Shown piece after piece: positions 14,901 through 24,048 of a stretch of 49,891 nucleotides of DNA (position 1 is its first letter; every line of letters begins with the position of its first letter). Both the position numbers and the translations under genes were made by a program. Below the pieces are notes generated by a model. That model saw nothing but the letters and a program-made list of their open reading frames with translations, did not search any database and had not been told where the DNA came from. The stretch spans positions 1 to 49,891 of the forward strand of contig NZ_CANLDD010000029.1 in the NCBI RefSeq assembly GCF_947489355.1, in the 5' to 3' direction. Source of the DNA: an uncultured Microbulbifer sp. (GTDB lineage Bacteria; Pseudomonadota; Gammaproteobacteria; Pseudomonadales; Cellvibrionaceae).

Positions 14901-17900
14901 GCGGGCGGTGCTGTCGCACTGGCCCGCCGGGGCATCGATGCCGGAGGTGCGGCCGAGTATGTCGTAGCTGTAGCTGGTCCAGCGGGGGGTCTGCCCGGCA
15001 CTGAACGGGTCCGAGACTTTCTTGACGCGGGATTGCGCGTCGTATTGGGTATCCACAAATACCGCTCTGCCGTGGAAGTCCTGGGTCTGTTTACGGATTT
15101 CCCGACCGAGGCGGTCGTGGTACATCACAGTTCGGGTCTGATCAATACCGGTAGTCGTCACCTTGAAGTGGGCCGGTACGCCTGCCACTGTGGGACAATC
15201 GCTGCTGTCGGTACAGAGTGCACTCAGGGTAGTGGCGTGGCTGCCGGTTTCGTGGTGTTCAAAATAGCGGTTGCCAAACGGGGAGTAAGCGTAGCTTGTG
15301 GCTACACCGCTGATATCCAGTACCCTGCGCGGCTGGCCGAAGGGGTCCATATCCTGGTACTGCTCGGCGGTCTGATCAAGCCCGTTGACCCGGTTCAAGG
15401 CATAGCGGCCGTAGCCGTCAAAACCGGTGCGGCTGCTGCGGCTGTTACCGGCGGCATCCGTTACGGTGGTTACCATTCGGTTGCCGAAGCGATCATGCTC
15501 ATAGTGGGTATGCTGTGCCAGCGGCGTATGCTTTTCTATCCATTCATCGGTCAGCAAACCGGTCTGGCTGTCATAGGCAAAGTGCACGGTGCGGGTAATC
15601 TGCGGCGAGGCGAGGCCGCCGTAACGCTGGGTGGTCACCGTGCTTTGGCTCAGGCGCGCCAGGTGCCAACGGCTGCTATCAACCACATTGTTGTATTGGT
15701 TACTGGTGGCCTTGCGCTGCACCTCATTGTTGGCGGCGTCGTAATACTGCACCGTTACCGATGTGGCATTGCCATATTGAATATCCTTGGCGGCACTGTA
15801 GGCGGTTGTGGTCATCACCTTGCCCAAATAGCGTCCGCCCAGGCTATAGGACCGGTCCTCGGCCTTCTGGGTATAGGGCATCACGGTTTTACCGGACACC
15901 GGCTCAATAGATGCCAGGGTGTTAATGGCACAGCCAATCAGGGTCAGGCCGGAGCCGCTGCAGGAAGCCGGAGTGCTGATTTTGTCGGCATTGGGCTCAA
16001 TCACCTTGGCGGTCTGCGCGGGCATGCCGATAAAGGGATAGTCCTGGCGGTAATGCGTGGTGGTTTTTACCTGATTCTGCGGATCGTAGGTGGTGACCGA
16101 TTCAAAGCCGAGGAAACCGCGACCACCACTCTGCATACGCGCTCCGGCGTAATGGTAGCGGGCCTCAACGGTGTTGTCGTTGTCGTTGGCCGCAGGGGCG
16201 TCGGAGATCACCTTCTGCACCACGTACATGGGCGAATAGAGATCGAATACCGGCGAGCCGCGCCCGTAGTTCAGTTCGAAGGAGCCCTGCTTGCGGGTAT
16301 AGACATTGGCGCTGTCGTCGTTCAGACGCGCGTAGTGAATGGCGGTTTTTACCCCAAAGCCATTTTCAATCTCGGTCAGTACATCTAGCGGTTTGTCAGC
16401 ATGCTTGGGCTTGAGGACGCGCACGTACTTGTCGGTAAGGCCCGAACCACTGAAGAAACCCACGCGGTTGCGCATATCGTCGCAGTGGTTGTCCTCCTCA
16501 TCCCGGTTAGCGCAGTTCTCAACAATTTCGGGGCGGCCATCACCGGTCAAATCCATTACATAGTGGCTGTGGTCATTTTTATCAACACCAAACAGCAGGC
16601 CAGTATCTATGGGACTGCCAAAACCATTGGAGCGGTTGGGCAGAACATAGAGATACTGGTATTTCTCTTTCTCCTTGTCGTTGGCATTGGGGTAGAGAAT
16701 ATCCACCAGGCCATCCATATCCCAGTCGTACAGCTGGATTTTGTCACCCACCTCTGAAGGCAGGCTGTGCGATACAACGAAGTTCTCCCCATTGTTATAA
16801 AACACTTCCCAATTGCTACCGACATGATATCGCAACAGGAAATCTGGCAGGCCATCGCTATTTAGGTCCGCAACAATTGGTGAAACCGGGTTCGGATTTG
16901 CTGTAAATTCACGGGAATATGCTGTGACGTATTGATCCCGCTCAGAGGAAATCAAGACAACAAATCGATAATCAGTTTTTTCTTTGATGCCTTGATAACA
17001 GTCGGCAGAGGGTTCGACACACCTCCAGGTATTGGAAACAACAGCAGTCATATCTGCATTGCCATCCCCGTTAAAATCTGCCACTACGTCCTTATCCCGA
17101 ATCTGGACACTGGTTGTACGGGCGTATAGAAATTGTTTGCCACCTGGCGGGCTGGAAATAGGCACATCAAGAGAACGAACTTCTTCCGTTGTATCAAAAG
17201 ACAGGCGCCCTGAGTGGTCCTTGAGTAGCTTCCTGATTCTTAACCGGGGTGTTCCTTGCACGGTTAAAGATGAATCCAGCTTCAGGTAATCCGGCAGACC
17301 ATCGGCATTGAAATCATGCATTTGTCCTAACTGGTCTGCTTGGTAGCTGATGGCTGTGGGGGTATCGGTGGTACTGAACCCGGTGCCATTGGAAAAGTTA
17401 ACTTGCCAGTGAGTACCATCGTCTTCAATGGGCGCATGCAACAGGTCATCCTTGCCATCATTGTTATAGTCCAGCAGGTGCCATTCCTTTCGCTCGTTGG
17501 CACGAATCCGCATCTGGGCAGACTGCAGGGCCAGCCTCCCTTGTGCGGTACCCAACGCGATGCGAATGTAACGCTTGCCGTGGCTGCCGTCATAGCGGAT
17601 AAACACCAGGTCTGTGCGCCCGTCCCCATTGATATCGGCGTATTTGCCACCCTCGTAACCGGAGTGAAATATAGCCGGGTTAGCCGTACCACTGACCAAC
17701 CCCGCTCTTTCAGACTCCGCATAGGTAAATATCGTGGGTCTGCGGCAGTTGCTGTTTACACACTCTTCAACTGCTGCGAGCAGCAAGCGTCCTGTGGCAC
17801 TGCTCTTATAGGAGAAATTGTAACGTCTCAACTCTACGGAATCAGCGCTGGAGATAATGGTGGTGAGCCTTCTGGTGGAAGCGCGCTTCTGCCCAAAACG

Positions 17901-20900
17901 GTAGCCGTGGATTGTATCCGCGCGGCTTGTGTCGTACTGGAACCTGATACGGTTTAGCGGGGCATCGTAGCTGTTACTGGAGTACTCAACAGTTTCGATA
18001 AGATGCTCACCAATCGCGGTGTCTTTCAGGTAGGTGTACGCAATGCGGTTGCCCGCGCTGTCCTCTTGCGCATTGATGTACCACTCCTTTTCCTGCCGGG
18101 CATCCGCGTTCATGCCGTAATAGGAGATAGAGCCATCCTTACGGTACACCTCAAACCCCTGACCACTGTCGACGGTACTGGAAACCAGCCTTACCCGCAC
18201 AAAGCCATCCACAGCGGTGCGATACTCGCTGCCGAAGCTGCCGTACTGGCCGGAGGACACCAGTTTCAGGCGCTGGCCATCCAGACAGAACCGATCAAAG
18301 GCACTACCATTGGCACCATCCTCCTCAAAAGTTCTGCGGCAGGCGGTGATTGCGGACAGTCCATTGATACCCCAACCGACCCCCAGAGGGCCATTGCTGG
18401 CGGAACTGCTGTAGGTCACGCTAAGTCCCGGGGTGCTGCCACCGGAGGCGGGACCGGCCTGGAGCGGAATTGTATAGGTCGCCGCGCCGGATTCGCTGAC
18501 CCTGAACTCGCCCGGCAGCACACCGACACGATCGGATGCGAGCACACTCGGGCTGGTATTTTCCGGTGCCGTTGCGCTGTGCGGAGGTGTCTCCACAGAG
18601 ACCGGCGGCGAGGAGAGATCCACCTCAACAATCTCCGAAGCCACTGTTGCAGAGCAGCTACTAAAACTGAGAACCTGATTGCAGGCCCGCACCTTATAAG
18701 CAAAAAATCCGCTGTCGAGCAGAAAGCCCTGAGTCAGGTCTTCCAGATCTGTATGCCTGGTGACGGCTGACTCCTGCCAGGAGACTGTGCCACTGACCGA
18801 GTTTGCCGTACCGGCAATAATTTCATAGCGTACCAATGCACCACTACTGCTACCCCAGCTCAAATCGACACTGCCTGTGCGGGAAAAGAGCGGGGACAAA
18901 TTCAGGTTGCCTGGGGTGCCCGGTCTTTTGGCCACAATCGCCGACTGTGTATTACCGGAACCGGAGCAGGTGCGCAGATTACAGGCAACCAGATGATACC
19001 GGTAGCTGCCGTCGTTGCGTTTGAGCGTGGTGCCCGAACGTACAGTGGGATTGGAGGAACTGGTGGTAATCGTCTTTGAAAGGTTACCATTTTCATAGAT
19101 TTTGTATTTGTAGACAAATTCACTGGAACGATCACTCCAGCTCAACTGGACATCACCATTGCTGCTGTTCTGGATAGCTTGCAAAACCGGCGCGGTTGGC
19201 ACCGGCTGGTTCCAAACAGCAATCCCAACTGGAGAACTCCAGTTTGTGCTACAGCCGGCGCTGTTGCAGTTTTTACAGCGGAATTCCCAATTGCCATCAG
19301 TCAAACCGGTCGCTGTATACCCAACGGCTCCCGTTGTATTGTAGGTACTGTCCGCAGGCCAGGCGTTACCTGCTTTGCGCTTTTGCCAACGCACTGATTG
19401 GATGGGTCCGCTGCTGCTGGAAGTCAGATTGGCCTTGCCGTCATAGGATTTTGTGCTAGCAATAGAGAGAGTCGCTTTACTGGGCGCAATAACAACTGTC
19501 ACCGTTGCAGAGACCCTCCCTTCCAATTCGGAGTATTCACAATTGGGGAACTGGCCTTGCAGGCACTTGTGACAAGTATAGGTATAACGATAGTCCCCAC
19601 TCTCAGACAGCAAGTCTGTAAAGCTTGAACCGTCCACAAAAGTAGCCTGACTGACAGATATATCGTTACGCTTCAGGACACACTGGCCAAGGTTCTTCCA
19701 CCCGGTATTAAATAATAAGACCACCCTGCCATCATTCGAGGCAGACCGTGCCATCAAACCAGGAAGTGTGATATTGACTGTTTTAGAACTTGACCAAGCG
19801 CTGCAAGACTCAACCTCATTATAGGTCTTACAAGATCTTACTCGGTAAGTATAACTGCTGTTCTTATTGCTGATAAACGTCTTGCTTGTACCCGTAAGCC
19901 ACCAACTGCCAGTGGCACTGCCAGATTGCCCCAAAAGATATCTCGTTGCGCCGGAAGCTGCATCCCAACTGACTGTATAACTTCCACCGGAACTATTGCT
20001 TGGCACGACAAAATTCTTAGGCACAGATGGCGCACGTGAGACAGTGACAGTAGAGGAAGTTTTATAGGCACCTTTGGTACTGCCTTCAAACGCGGCAACT
20101 CGATAGAGATAGGTTCCTGTTCCTCTCCCACTAATTGCTCTGCCAGTGGAAGTACCGCTGTAAACTTCACTCCAAGAACCGCCATTCTTTTGCTCTTGCA
20201 GGGTGTATTTGGACGCTCCGGAAACTGACTGCCAGGAAATATTGACGCTACCGTTTGTACTTGAAGCCGGTACAGTAATTGAACTCGGCGTTCTCACCAC
20301 TGTGATGGACTTTATGGAAGTAAAGCTACTGCAGTCTATGATGCACGCGCGTACTCGATATTCATACTTTCCTGTTAAACGCCCAGAAAACGCTTTGGCA
20401 CGGGAAGATCCGGCATAGACCTTGCTCCAGGAACCGCTATCCTTGCGCTCCCAAAGCTCGTATTTGTCTGGAGCTGCGGATGCTGCCCCCCAGCTCACCG
20501 TATAACTACCAGATGTATTTGTGGCCCCCAAACTAATTGACCCGGGAATTGCCAATTCTACCGTTATTGTTTTAGCACTTGACCAGGCGCTGCAAGACTC
20601 AACTCCATTATAGGTCTTGCAAGATTTTACTCGGTAAGTATAACTGCTGTTCTTATTGCTGATAAACGTCTTGCTTGTACCCGTAAGCCACCAACTGCCA
20701 GTGGCACTGCCAGATTGCCCCAAAAGATATCTCGTTGCGCCGGAAGCTGCATCCCAGCTGACTGTATAACTTCCACTGGAACTATTGCCTGGCAAGACAA
20801 AATTCTTAGGCACAGATGGCGCACGTGAGACAGTGACAGTAGAGGAAGTTTTATAGGCACCTTTGGTACTGCCTTCAAACGCGGCAACTCGATAGAGATA

Positions 20901-21722
20901 GGTTCCTGTTCCTCGCCCACTAATCGTTCTGCCAGTAGAAGTACCGCTGTAAACTTCACTCCAAGAACCGCCATTCTTTTGCTCATGCAGACTGTATTTG
21001 GACGCCCCGGAAACTGACTGCCAGGAAATGTTGACGCTACCATTTGTACTCGAAGCCGGTACAGTAATTGAACCCGGCGTTCTCACCACTGTGATGGGCT
21101 TTATGGAAGTATAGCTACTGCAGTCTATGAAGCACGCACGTACTCGGTATTCATACTTTCCTGTTAAACGTCCGGAAAACGCTTTGGCACGAGAGGATCC
21201 GGCATAGACGCTGCTCCAGGAACCACTATCCTTGCGCTCCCAAAGCTCGTATTTGTCTGGAGCTGCGGATGCTGCCTCCCAGCTCACCGTATAACTACCA
21301 GATGTATTTGTGGCCCCTAAACTAATTGACCCGGGGATTGCCAATTGTACCGATACTGTATGGCTACCTATCTTTCTAAAAAAGCCTGGATCTGTACAAA
21401 AGCCATCCGGTCCACTCAGTTCGCATTTCGTACCAGTATAGTAGTCAAATCGGTAGCTTCCACTTCCAAAATAAAAATTTGCGCTACCCACTGAAGGTCT
21501 AACCGTATAGGTTGAGCGATAAACCCCATTCCTATAAATCCGAATTTCACCGTCCTGCCTCGAAGAATTTTTTTTGAAGGTAAGGTCAATTCTCCCAGTA
21601 GAACTGGTTGAAGGACCTGAAATATTGGCAAAGGCCAGAGAGGACAAAAAAAGTAAGAAAAAAAGCAATCCAGACAGCCAAGTGCTGGAGAATGCTTTAA
21701 CACCTTGGGACACAGAGTTCAT
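11970..21722 (-). CDS. Giant exported SpvB/TcdB/Rhs polymorphic toxin with zincin-like tip
   Basis: A 3250-residue protein with a signal peptide (LSGLLFFLLFLSSLAFA). Six or more fibronectin-III-like domains (~40-1050) include a 263-residue tandem duplication. Next come an SpvB-type domain (LPGEFRVSESGAATYTIPL, ~1067) and calcium-binding FG-GAP/VCBS repeats (such as DINGDGRTD and DFNADGLPD, ~1355-1730). Rhs YD repeats (~2070-2700) end in the RHS core AYVHNNPLAYTDPSGY (~2915). A Gly/Ala-rich pre-tip follows, with FANGAATAAFAAIVS (~3066). The tip contains GHELVHIMDH (~3178) and SEIRAY (~3201), a zinc metallopeptidase pattern. Domain order matches Tc-toxin B/C-like Rhs shells that enclose a C-terminal toxin. 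The overlapping downstream gene is the likely immunity gene. Confidence 0.92.
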   Translation of the reverse strand: MNSVSQGVKAFSSTWLSGLLFFLLFLSSLAFANISGPSTSSTGRIDLTFKKNSSRQDGEIRIYRNGVYRSTYTVRPSVGSANFYFGSGSYRFDYYTGTKCELSGPDGFCTDPGFFRKIGSHTVSVQLAIPGSISLGATNTSGSYTVSWEAASAAPDKYELWERKDSGSWSSVYAGSSRAKAFSGRLTGKYEYRVRACFIDCSSYTSIKPITVVRTPGSITVPASSTNGSVNISWQSVSGASKYSLHEQKNGGSWSEVYSGTSTGRTISGRGTGTYLYRVAAFEGSTKGAYKTSSTVTVSRAPSVPKNFVLPGNSSSGSYTVSWDAASGATRYLLGQSGSATGSWWLTGTSKTFISNKNSSYTYRVKSCKTYNGVESCSAWSSAKTITVELAIPGSISLGATNTSGSYTVSWGAASAAPDKYELWERKDSGSWSKVYAGSSRAKAFSGRLTGKYEYRVRACIIDCSSFTSIKSITVVRTPSSITVPASSTNGSVNISWQSVSGASKYTLQEQKNGGSWSEVYSGTSTGRAISGRGTGTYLYRVAAFEGSTKGAYKTSSTVTVSRAPSVPKNFVVPSNSSGGSYTVSWDAASGATRYLLGQSGSATGSWWLTGTSKTFISNKNSSYTYRVRSCKTYNEVESCSAWSSSKTVNITLPGLMARSASNDGRVVLLFNTGWKNLGQCVLKRNDISVSQATFVDGSSFTDLLSESGDYRYTYTCHKCLQGQFPNCEYSELEGRVSATVTVVIAPSKATLSIASTKSYDGKANLTSSSSGPIQSVRWQKRKAGNAWPADSTYNTTGAVGYTATGLTDGNWEFRCKNCNSAGCSTNWSSPVGIAVWNQPVPTAPVLQAIQNSSNGDVQLSWSDRSSEFVYKYKIYENGNLSKTITTSSSNPTVRSGTTLKRNDGSYRYHLVACNLRTCSGSGNTQSAIVAKRPGTPGNLNLSPLFSRTGSVDLSWGSSSGALVRYEIIAGTANSVSGTVSWQESAVTRHTDLEDLTQGFLLDSGFFAYKVRACNQVLSFSSCSATVASEIVEVDLSSPPVSVETPPHSATAPENTSPSVLASDRVGVLPGEFRVSESGAATYTIPLQAGPASGGSTPGLSVTYSSSASNGPLGVGWGINGLSAITACRRTFEEDGANGSAFDRFCLDGQRLKLVSSGQYGSFGSEYRTAVDGFVRVRLVSSTVDSGQGFEVYRKDGSISYYGMNADARQEKEWYINAQEDSAGNRIAYTYLKDTAIGEHLIETVEYSSNSYDAPLNRIRFQYDTSRADTIHGYRFGQKRASTRRLTTIISSADSVELRRYNFSYKSSATGRLLLAAVEECVNSNCRRPTIFTYAESERAGLVSGTANPAIFHSGYEGGKYADINGDGRTDLVFIRYDGSHGKRYIRIALGTAQGRLALQSAQMRIRANERKEWHLLDYNNDGKDDLLHAPIEDDGTHWQVNFSNGTGFSTTDTPTAISYQADQLGQMHDFNADGLPDYLKLDSSLTVQGTPRLRIRKLLKDHSGRLSFDTTEEVRSLDVPISSPPGGKQFLYARTTSVQIRDKDVVADFNGDGNADMTAVVSNTWRCVEPSADCYQGIKEKTDYRFVVLISSERDQYVTAYSREFTANPNPVSPIVADLNSDGLPDFLLRYHVGSNWEVFYNNGENFVVSHSLPSEVGDKIQLYDWDMDGLVDILYPNANDKEKEKYQYLYVLPNRSNGFGSPIDTGLLFGVDKNDHSHYVMDLTGDGRPEIVENCANRDEEDNHCDDMRNRVGFFSGSGLTDKYVRVLKPKHADKPLDVLTEIENGFGVKTAIHYARLNDDSANVYTRKQGSFELNYGRGSPVFDLYSPMYVVQKVISDAPAANDNDNTVEARYHYAGARMQSGGRGFLGFESVTTYDPQNQVKTTTHYRQDYPFIGMPAQTAKVIEPNADKISTPASCSGSGLTLIGCAINTLASIEPVSGKTVMPYTQKAEDRSYSLGGRYLGKVMTTTAYSAAKDIQYGNATSVTVQYYDAANNEVQRKATSNQYNNVVDSSRWHLARLSQSTVTTQRYGGLASPQITRTVHFAYDSQTGLLTDEWIEKHTPLAQHTHYEHDRFGNRMVTTVTDAAGNSRSSRTGFDGYGRYALNRVNGLDQTAEQYQDMDPFGQPRRVLDISGVATSYAYSPFGNRYFEHHETGSHATTLSALCTDSSDCPTVAGVPAHFKVTTTGIDQTRTVMYHDRLGREIRKQTQDFHGRAVFVDTQYDAQSRVKKVSDPFSAGQTPRWTSYSYDILGRTSGIDAPAGQCDSTARYDGLTETTTNCAQQTKITQKNVLGELAQVTDNIGGRLQYTYYADGNLKQVRTLNSAGGELSATRIEYDILGRKTRMVDPDKGTWTYGYDGFGELAWQRDAKGQGTAMTYDTLGRMVTRADYTNFDTSSQDGSLQHFSRWYYDQDPGCDTKYRFDGKLVAVAQSPVAINGDCNANLEDIGYLKLLHYDRYGRLGETTTVLGVLDGEGDFYEKVTYDQYSRVKRSFDASNQQVGRRQDYLHGVETVYNPFGFKVGVRDVRTPAGQGYYYRVKRMNLRGQVEEVLLGNGLTTTYAYNPQHHRLTGILTDINPDVGQVQNLQYDWSAIGNLLSKTDRSGDGSYSKNLQERYEYDGLNRLRYAHLYRAGSQAGTQEVRYDNTGNITFKTGVGNYTYDGPRPHAVTKAGSTSYHYDANGNMTSDTGNRTLEYTVFDKPSLVTECSHDTRFDYGPDRSRYKRVDDNGSGTVTTLQIGSVEKVIERSTSGATIKSFYRRTIAGVAIERIELDASDATASITIQYLHKDLQGSLDVITDSHGQVAEDESGNKLVYSFDAWGKRRNALSWQQIAGSPSSMVSALRVGIFNHLSSNRGYTGHEMLDEVGLIHMNGRVYDPILARFVSADPMIDGVTSVQGYNRYAYVHNNPLAYTDPSGYSSWNKYRDSVVKPVIALAITIYSAGTASGLAWGYFGTAVTHSQAAAALLIGGAAAGAIQTGTVKGAFFGAFSAVAFSGMPGGWSPTNIAIRGVAGGILAKLGGGKFAHGFVSAGVGGGFGKDTHIAVRMVVTGLVSEATGGKFANGAATAAFAAIVSEAARESQKESIARRGGVLKAAKGGKPITQEQLNQALSEMRSGYFDGKIASDLTINISFGSISDMGQAPDQNTIIISDELAISQNLMKFVKSTIGHELVHIMDHIQYGGMTPGTVTHYQSEIRAYNWNLKNDPSLGIPLHEVALDYYNLIDEYKTAIKNVERQQQLMEMMR
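19775..21352 (-). repeat. 789-bp tandem duplication inside rhs
   Basis: Two adjacent copies, about 19775-20563 and 20564-21352, encode the same block of three fibronectin-III-like domains with only a few substitutions. Markers repeated at 789-base spacing include the segment for ASAAPDKYELWERKDSGSW. The period is a multiple of three, so the frame is kept. Likely a recent length change in the adhesive or stalk region. Confidence 0.9.
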
Positions 21723-22117
21723 ACCTTTTTATTAGCAAAAAATCTCCCCTTGCGCATATGGGGAAAAATGCACTGAAGTATACTTATGGAGTAAGCTATT
21801 TCAAATTACATCGTATAACAACAATCACTTTGGCAGGAAATCTATGAACAATATTTAATAAAAAAATTTTGACTTATAATGAATGTAGTTATTCAGTGCA
21901 CTGCCAAACTGTTCGATTTATGTTCTAAATCGGTTATCTTGGGTGTACGATTTTTTTGGGGCATGAATGAAACGCTATTGATTAAAAAGTGGACGCGGCA
22001 ACTATGCTGACACAGGAGGCCGGCAAAACCACCGTAGCAGCCAGTCAAGGCAAGTGAGTTAGGGAAAACATTCGAGTCGAATATTCCTTTCTTCTCAGAA
22101 AATCCCATTGAAGCAAA
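21723..22117. other. rhs upstream region with shared IS-related segment
   Basis: AT-rich, no gene. It must contain the rhs promoter on the minus strand, but no clear hexamers were chosen. A 46-base segment at about 21972-22017 (starting ACGCTATTGATTAAAAAG) recurs in inverted orientation with two mismatches at about 42375-42421, next to the IS66 remnant. It therefore comes from an old insertion sequence. Confidence 0.5.
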
Positions 22118-22357
22118 AGCTTCATAAGCGACTTATTTAAGGCGGAGGTCATCCACAGAACAGGCCCCTGGAAAGGGCTGGATGAGGTTGAACGCGCAAC
22201 CTTGACCTGGGTCGATTGGTTTAACCATCGCCGCATTCTCAGGCCAATTGGCGATATGCCTCCAGCCGAATACGAAAAGCTGTATTATCAGCAAGCCGAG
22301 TCTGCCCAAGCGGCATGACTCAAATCAAATTGCCTCCGGCAAACCCAGGGTGATTCA
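22118..22357 (+). pseudogene. IS3-family transposase (OrfB) 3' remnant with right end
   Basis: Encodes only the last ~65 residues of an IS3 OrfB: FKAEVIHRTGPWKG, WVDWFNHRRILRPIG and MPPAEYEKLYY, ending in TGA at 22316-22318. The terminal inverted repeat (CCGGCAAACCCAGGGTGATTCA) follows at about 22330-22357. The 5' part with the DDE residues is missing. A second, shorter tail of a near-identical element lies inverted at 39498-39585. Confidence 0.85.
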
Positions 22358-22474
22358 CTGCTAGCGAAATCACACTTACCCTCACTGCGACAAGAAGTCC
22401 ACGGTAACCCTATTGAACTCGGATATAGCGTTTCGCTCTCGCACAGAGGGGCGAGAGTGAAACACGTATGCAGC

Positions 22475-23773
22475 TCAAGCCATCGCCTTCACCTCAGCCA
22501 CGGCCGTGTCAATCTCTGCAGATGCGTTGAGCAGGCTCGGCGCGAAGCGGGCGTAGGAGTTGCGGTAGGGTGTAGCGCTGGCAATGATCCCTTTGCCGCG
22601 CAAGCGTTTGACAACCTCCACCTGGGGCACGCCATCAACATCGAAGCATACCAGGCCGGATGACAGTTCCGGTGATATCGGCGTGTAGAGCTTGACGTGG
22701 TCCAGCTCGGCAAGTCCCTGCTTGGTCTGCGTATTCAGATCGTGGATGCGCTTCTGCACCCGCGCCTTGCCCACGGCGAGGTGCAGGTCGAAGGCCGCGG
22801 GCAAAGCCCAGCGGCTCTCGAAAGAATGGAAGCCGCCCGGGGTCATGTGCTGGCCTACCGGCACCTTATCCGGCGTGGTCTGGCCCAACCAGACGCTGTA
22901 GCTCTCGCTAAAGCTGGGAATGACGGGGCGAGCCATAGACCAGGCGCGCTCGTTGCCCCAGATGACGCCAGTGCCGCGCGGGCCGAAGATCCACTTATGG
23001 GTGCCGGCCATAAAGAAGTCGCAACCCAGCTGGCTGACATCTTGATCTTCGACGCCGAATCCGTGCACGCCGTCCACGCAGAACAGAATCTGATCGTCCT
23101 TGTCGCGCTTGAAATTGATCTCGTCGATGACGGTGGACATGGCCTTGATCGGCAGCTTGACGCCGGTAGAGGAGTGCACCCAAGTGCAGGCGAAGACCCG
23201 AGTCTCGGATTTAATGGCATCGTGCAATCGGCTGCAGACGCCGTCCACCGACACCAGGGCCGGATCGTCGTACAACGAGATCTGACGAACGCTGGCCCCA
23301 GTGCGCTTGGCGCGCAGCTGCAGCGATAAGTCGGTGGAATAATGGTCGTGGGTGGTTTGCAGTACCTCCGTACCGGGGGCGAGCTGCAGCCCACTGTAAA
23401 CCATGGCCAGGCCCATGGTGGTACTGTCGGTGAGCGCGATGTGACTGCCGATGCCGCCCATGTAGCGCGCCGCACTGTCGGTGATCTTGCCATCGATGGT
23501 CTTGTAGTGGCGGTGCCAATAGTCGGCAGGGTTCTCATCGAAGGCCCTACGATGCGTTTCGATCGCCTCGGCAACCGGGCGCGGGTGCGAAGCCAGCAGA
23601 AATGTAGCCAACTGTATGTAGTCACGGGTCAGTGGAAATAAGTCTCGAAATGCGTTCCAATTTGTCGCGGCAGCACCGATGCTCGTTGGGGCAGCTTGCG
23701 CTGCGCCGGTGCCGTTCATTGTGACGGCGCCGATAGCCAGCCCCGCCCTCTGCAGAAACTCCCTTCTCTTCAC
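22475..23773 (-). CDS. Tat-exported class V aminotransferase-like PLP enzyme
   Basis: About 432 residues from the GTG at 23773, which has GGGGGG upstream and places the twin-arginine signal (KRREFLQRAGLAIG) at the N-terminus. An ATG at 23821 would add 16 unlikely residues. The PLP domain has the Schiff-base lysine in AGTHKWIFGPRGTG, the aspartate in FCVDGVHGFG, and TTHDHYSTD and ALTDSTTMG in the cofactor pocket. Relatives include isopenicillin-N-epimerase-like and cysteine-desulfurase-like proteins; the substrate cannot be read from sequence. Folding with cofactor before Tat export is expected. It stands alone, without operon partners. Confidence 0.85.
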   Translation of the reverse strand: MKRREFLQRAGLAIGAVTMNGTGAAQAAPTSIGAAATNWNAFRDLFPLTRDYIQLATFLLASHPRPVAEAIETHRRAFDENPADYWHRHYKTIDGKITDSAARYMGGIGSHIALTDSTTMGLAMVYSGLQLAPGTEVLQTTHDHYSTDLSLQLRAKRTGASVRQISLYDDPALVSVDGVCSRLHDAIKSETRVFACTWVHSSTGVKLPIKAMSTVIDEINFKRDKDDQILFCVDGVHGFGVEDQDVSQLGCDFFMAGTHKWIFGPRGTGVIWGNERAWSMARPVIPSFSESYSVWLGQTTPDKVPVGQHMTPGGFHSFESRWALPAAFDLHLAVGKARVQKRIHDLNTQTKQGLAELDHVKLYTPISPELSSGLVCFDVDGVPQVEVVKRLRGKGIIASATPYRNSYARFAPSLLNASAEIDTAVAEVKAMA

Positions 23774-24048
23774 GGTTGTGTCCCCCCAGAACGCATTCCA
23801 TAAACCTTCAACATAGACCACAGGGATCGGAATGCCAAACGTTCAGCAGCAATGCTCAATTTGAACGCTATTGTAGCTAATTCAGCTCAGGTCGGAATCT
23901 TATGACCAATCACTTGGGAAATTCTACGGTCACAAAGTAAAACGTTACACACTACTCAAAAAATTTTTACTGAACTACCATTTGTAAGGCTGGGAAGAAC
24001 CTCGCGTGCGCTGTTATTGTAGCGAAGGAATAGGTCGCCACTCAGTGG

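Noticed and set aside
12409..20418. Many plus-strand frames of 60-450 codons opposite rhs
   Set aside because: They are shadows of the repetitive GC-rich rhs coding frame; none shows a domain or a start site.
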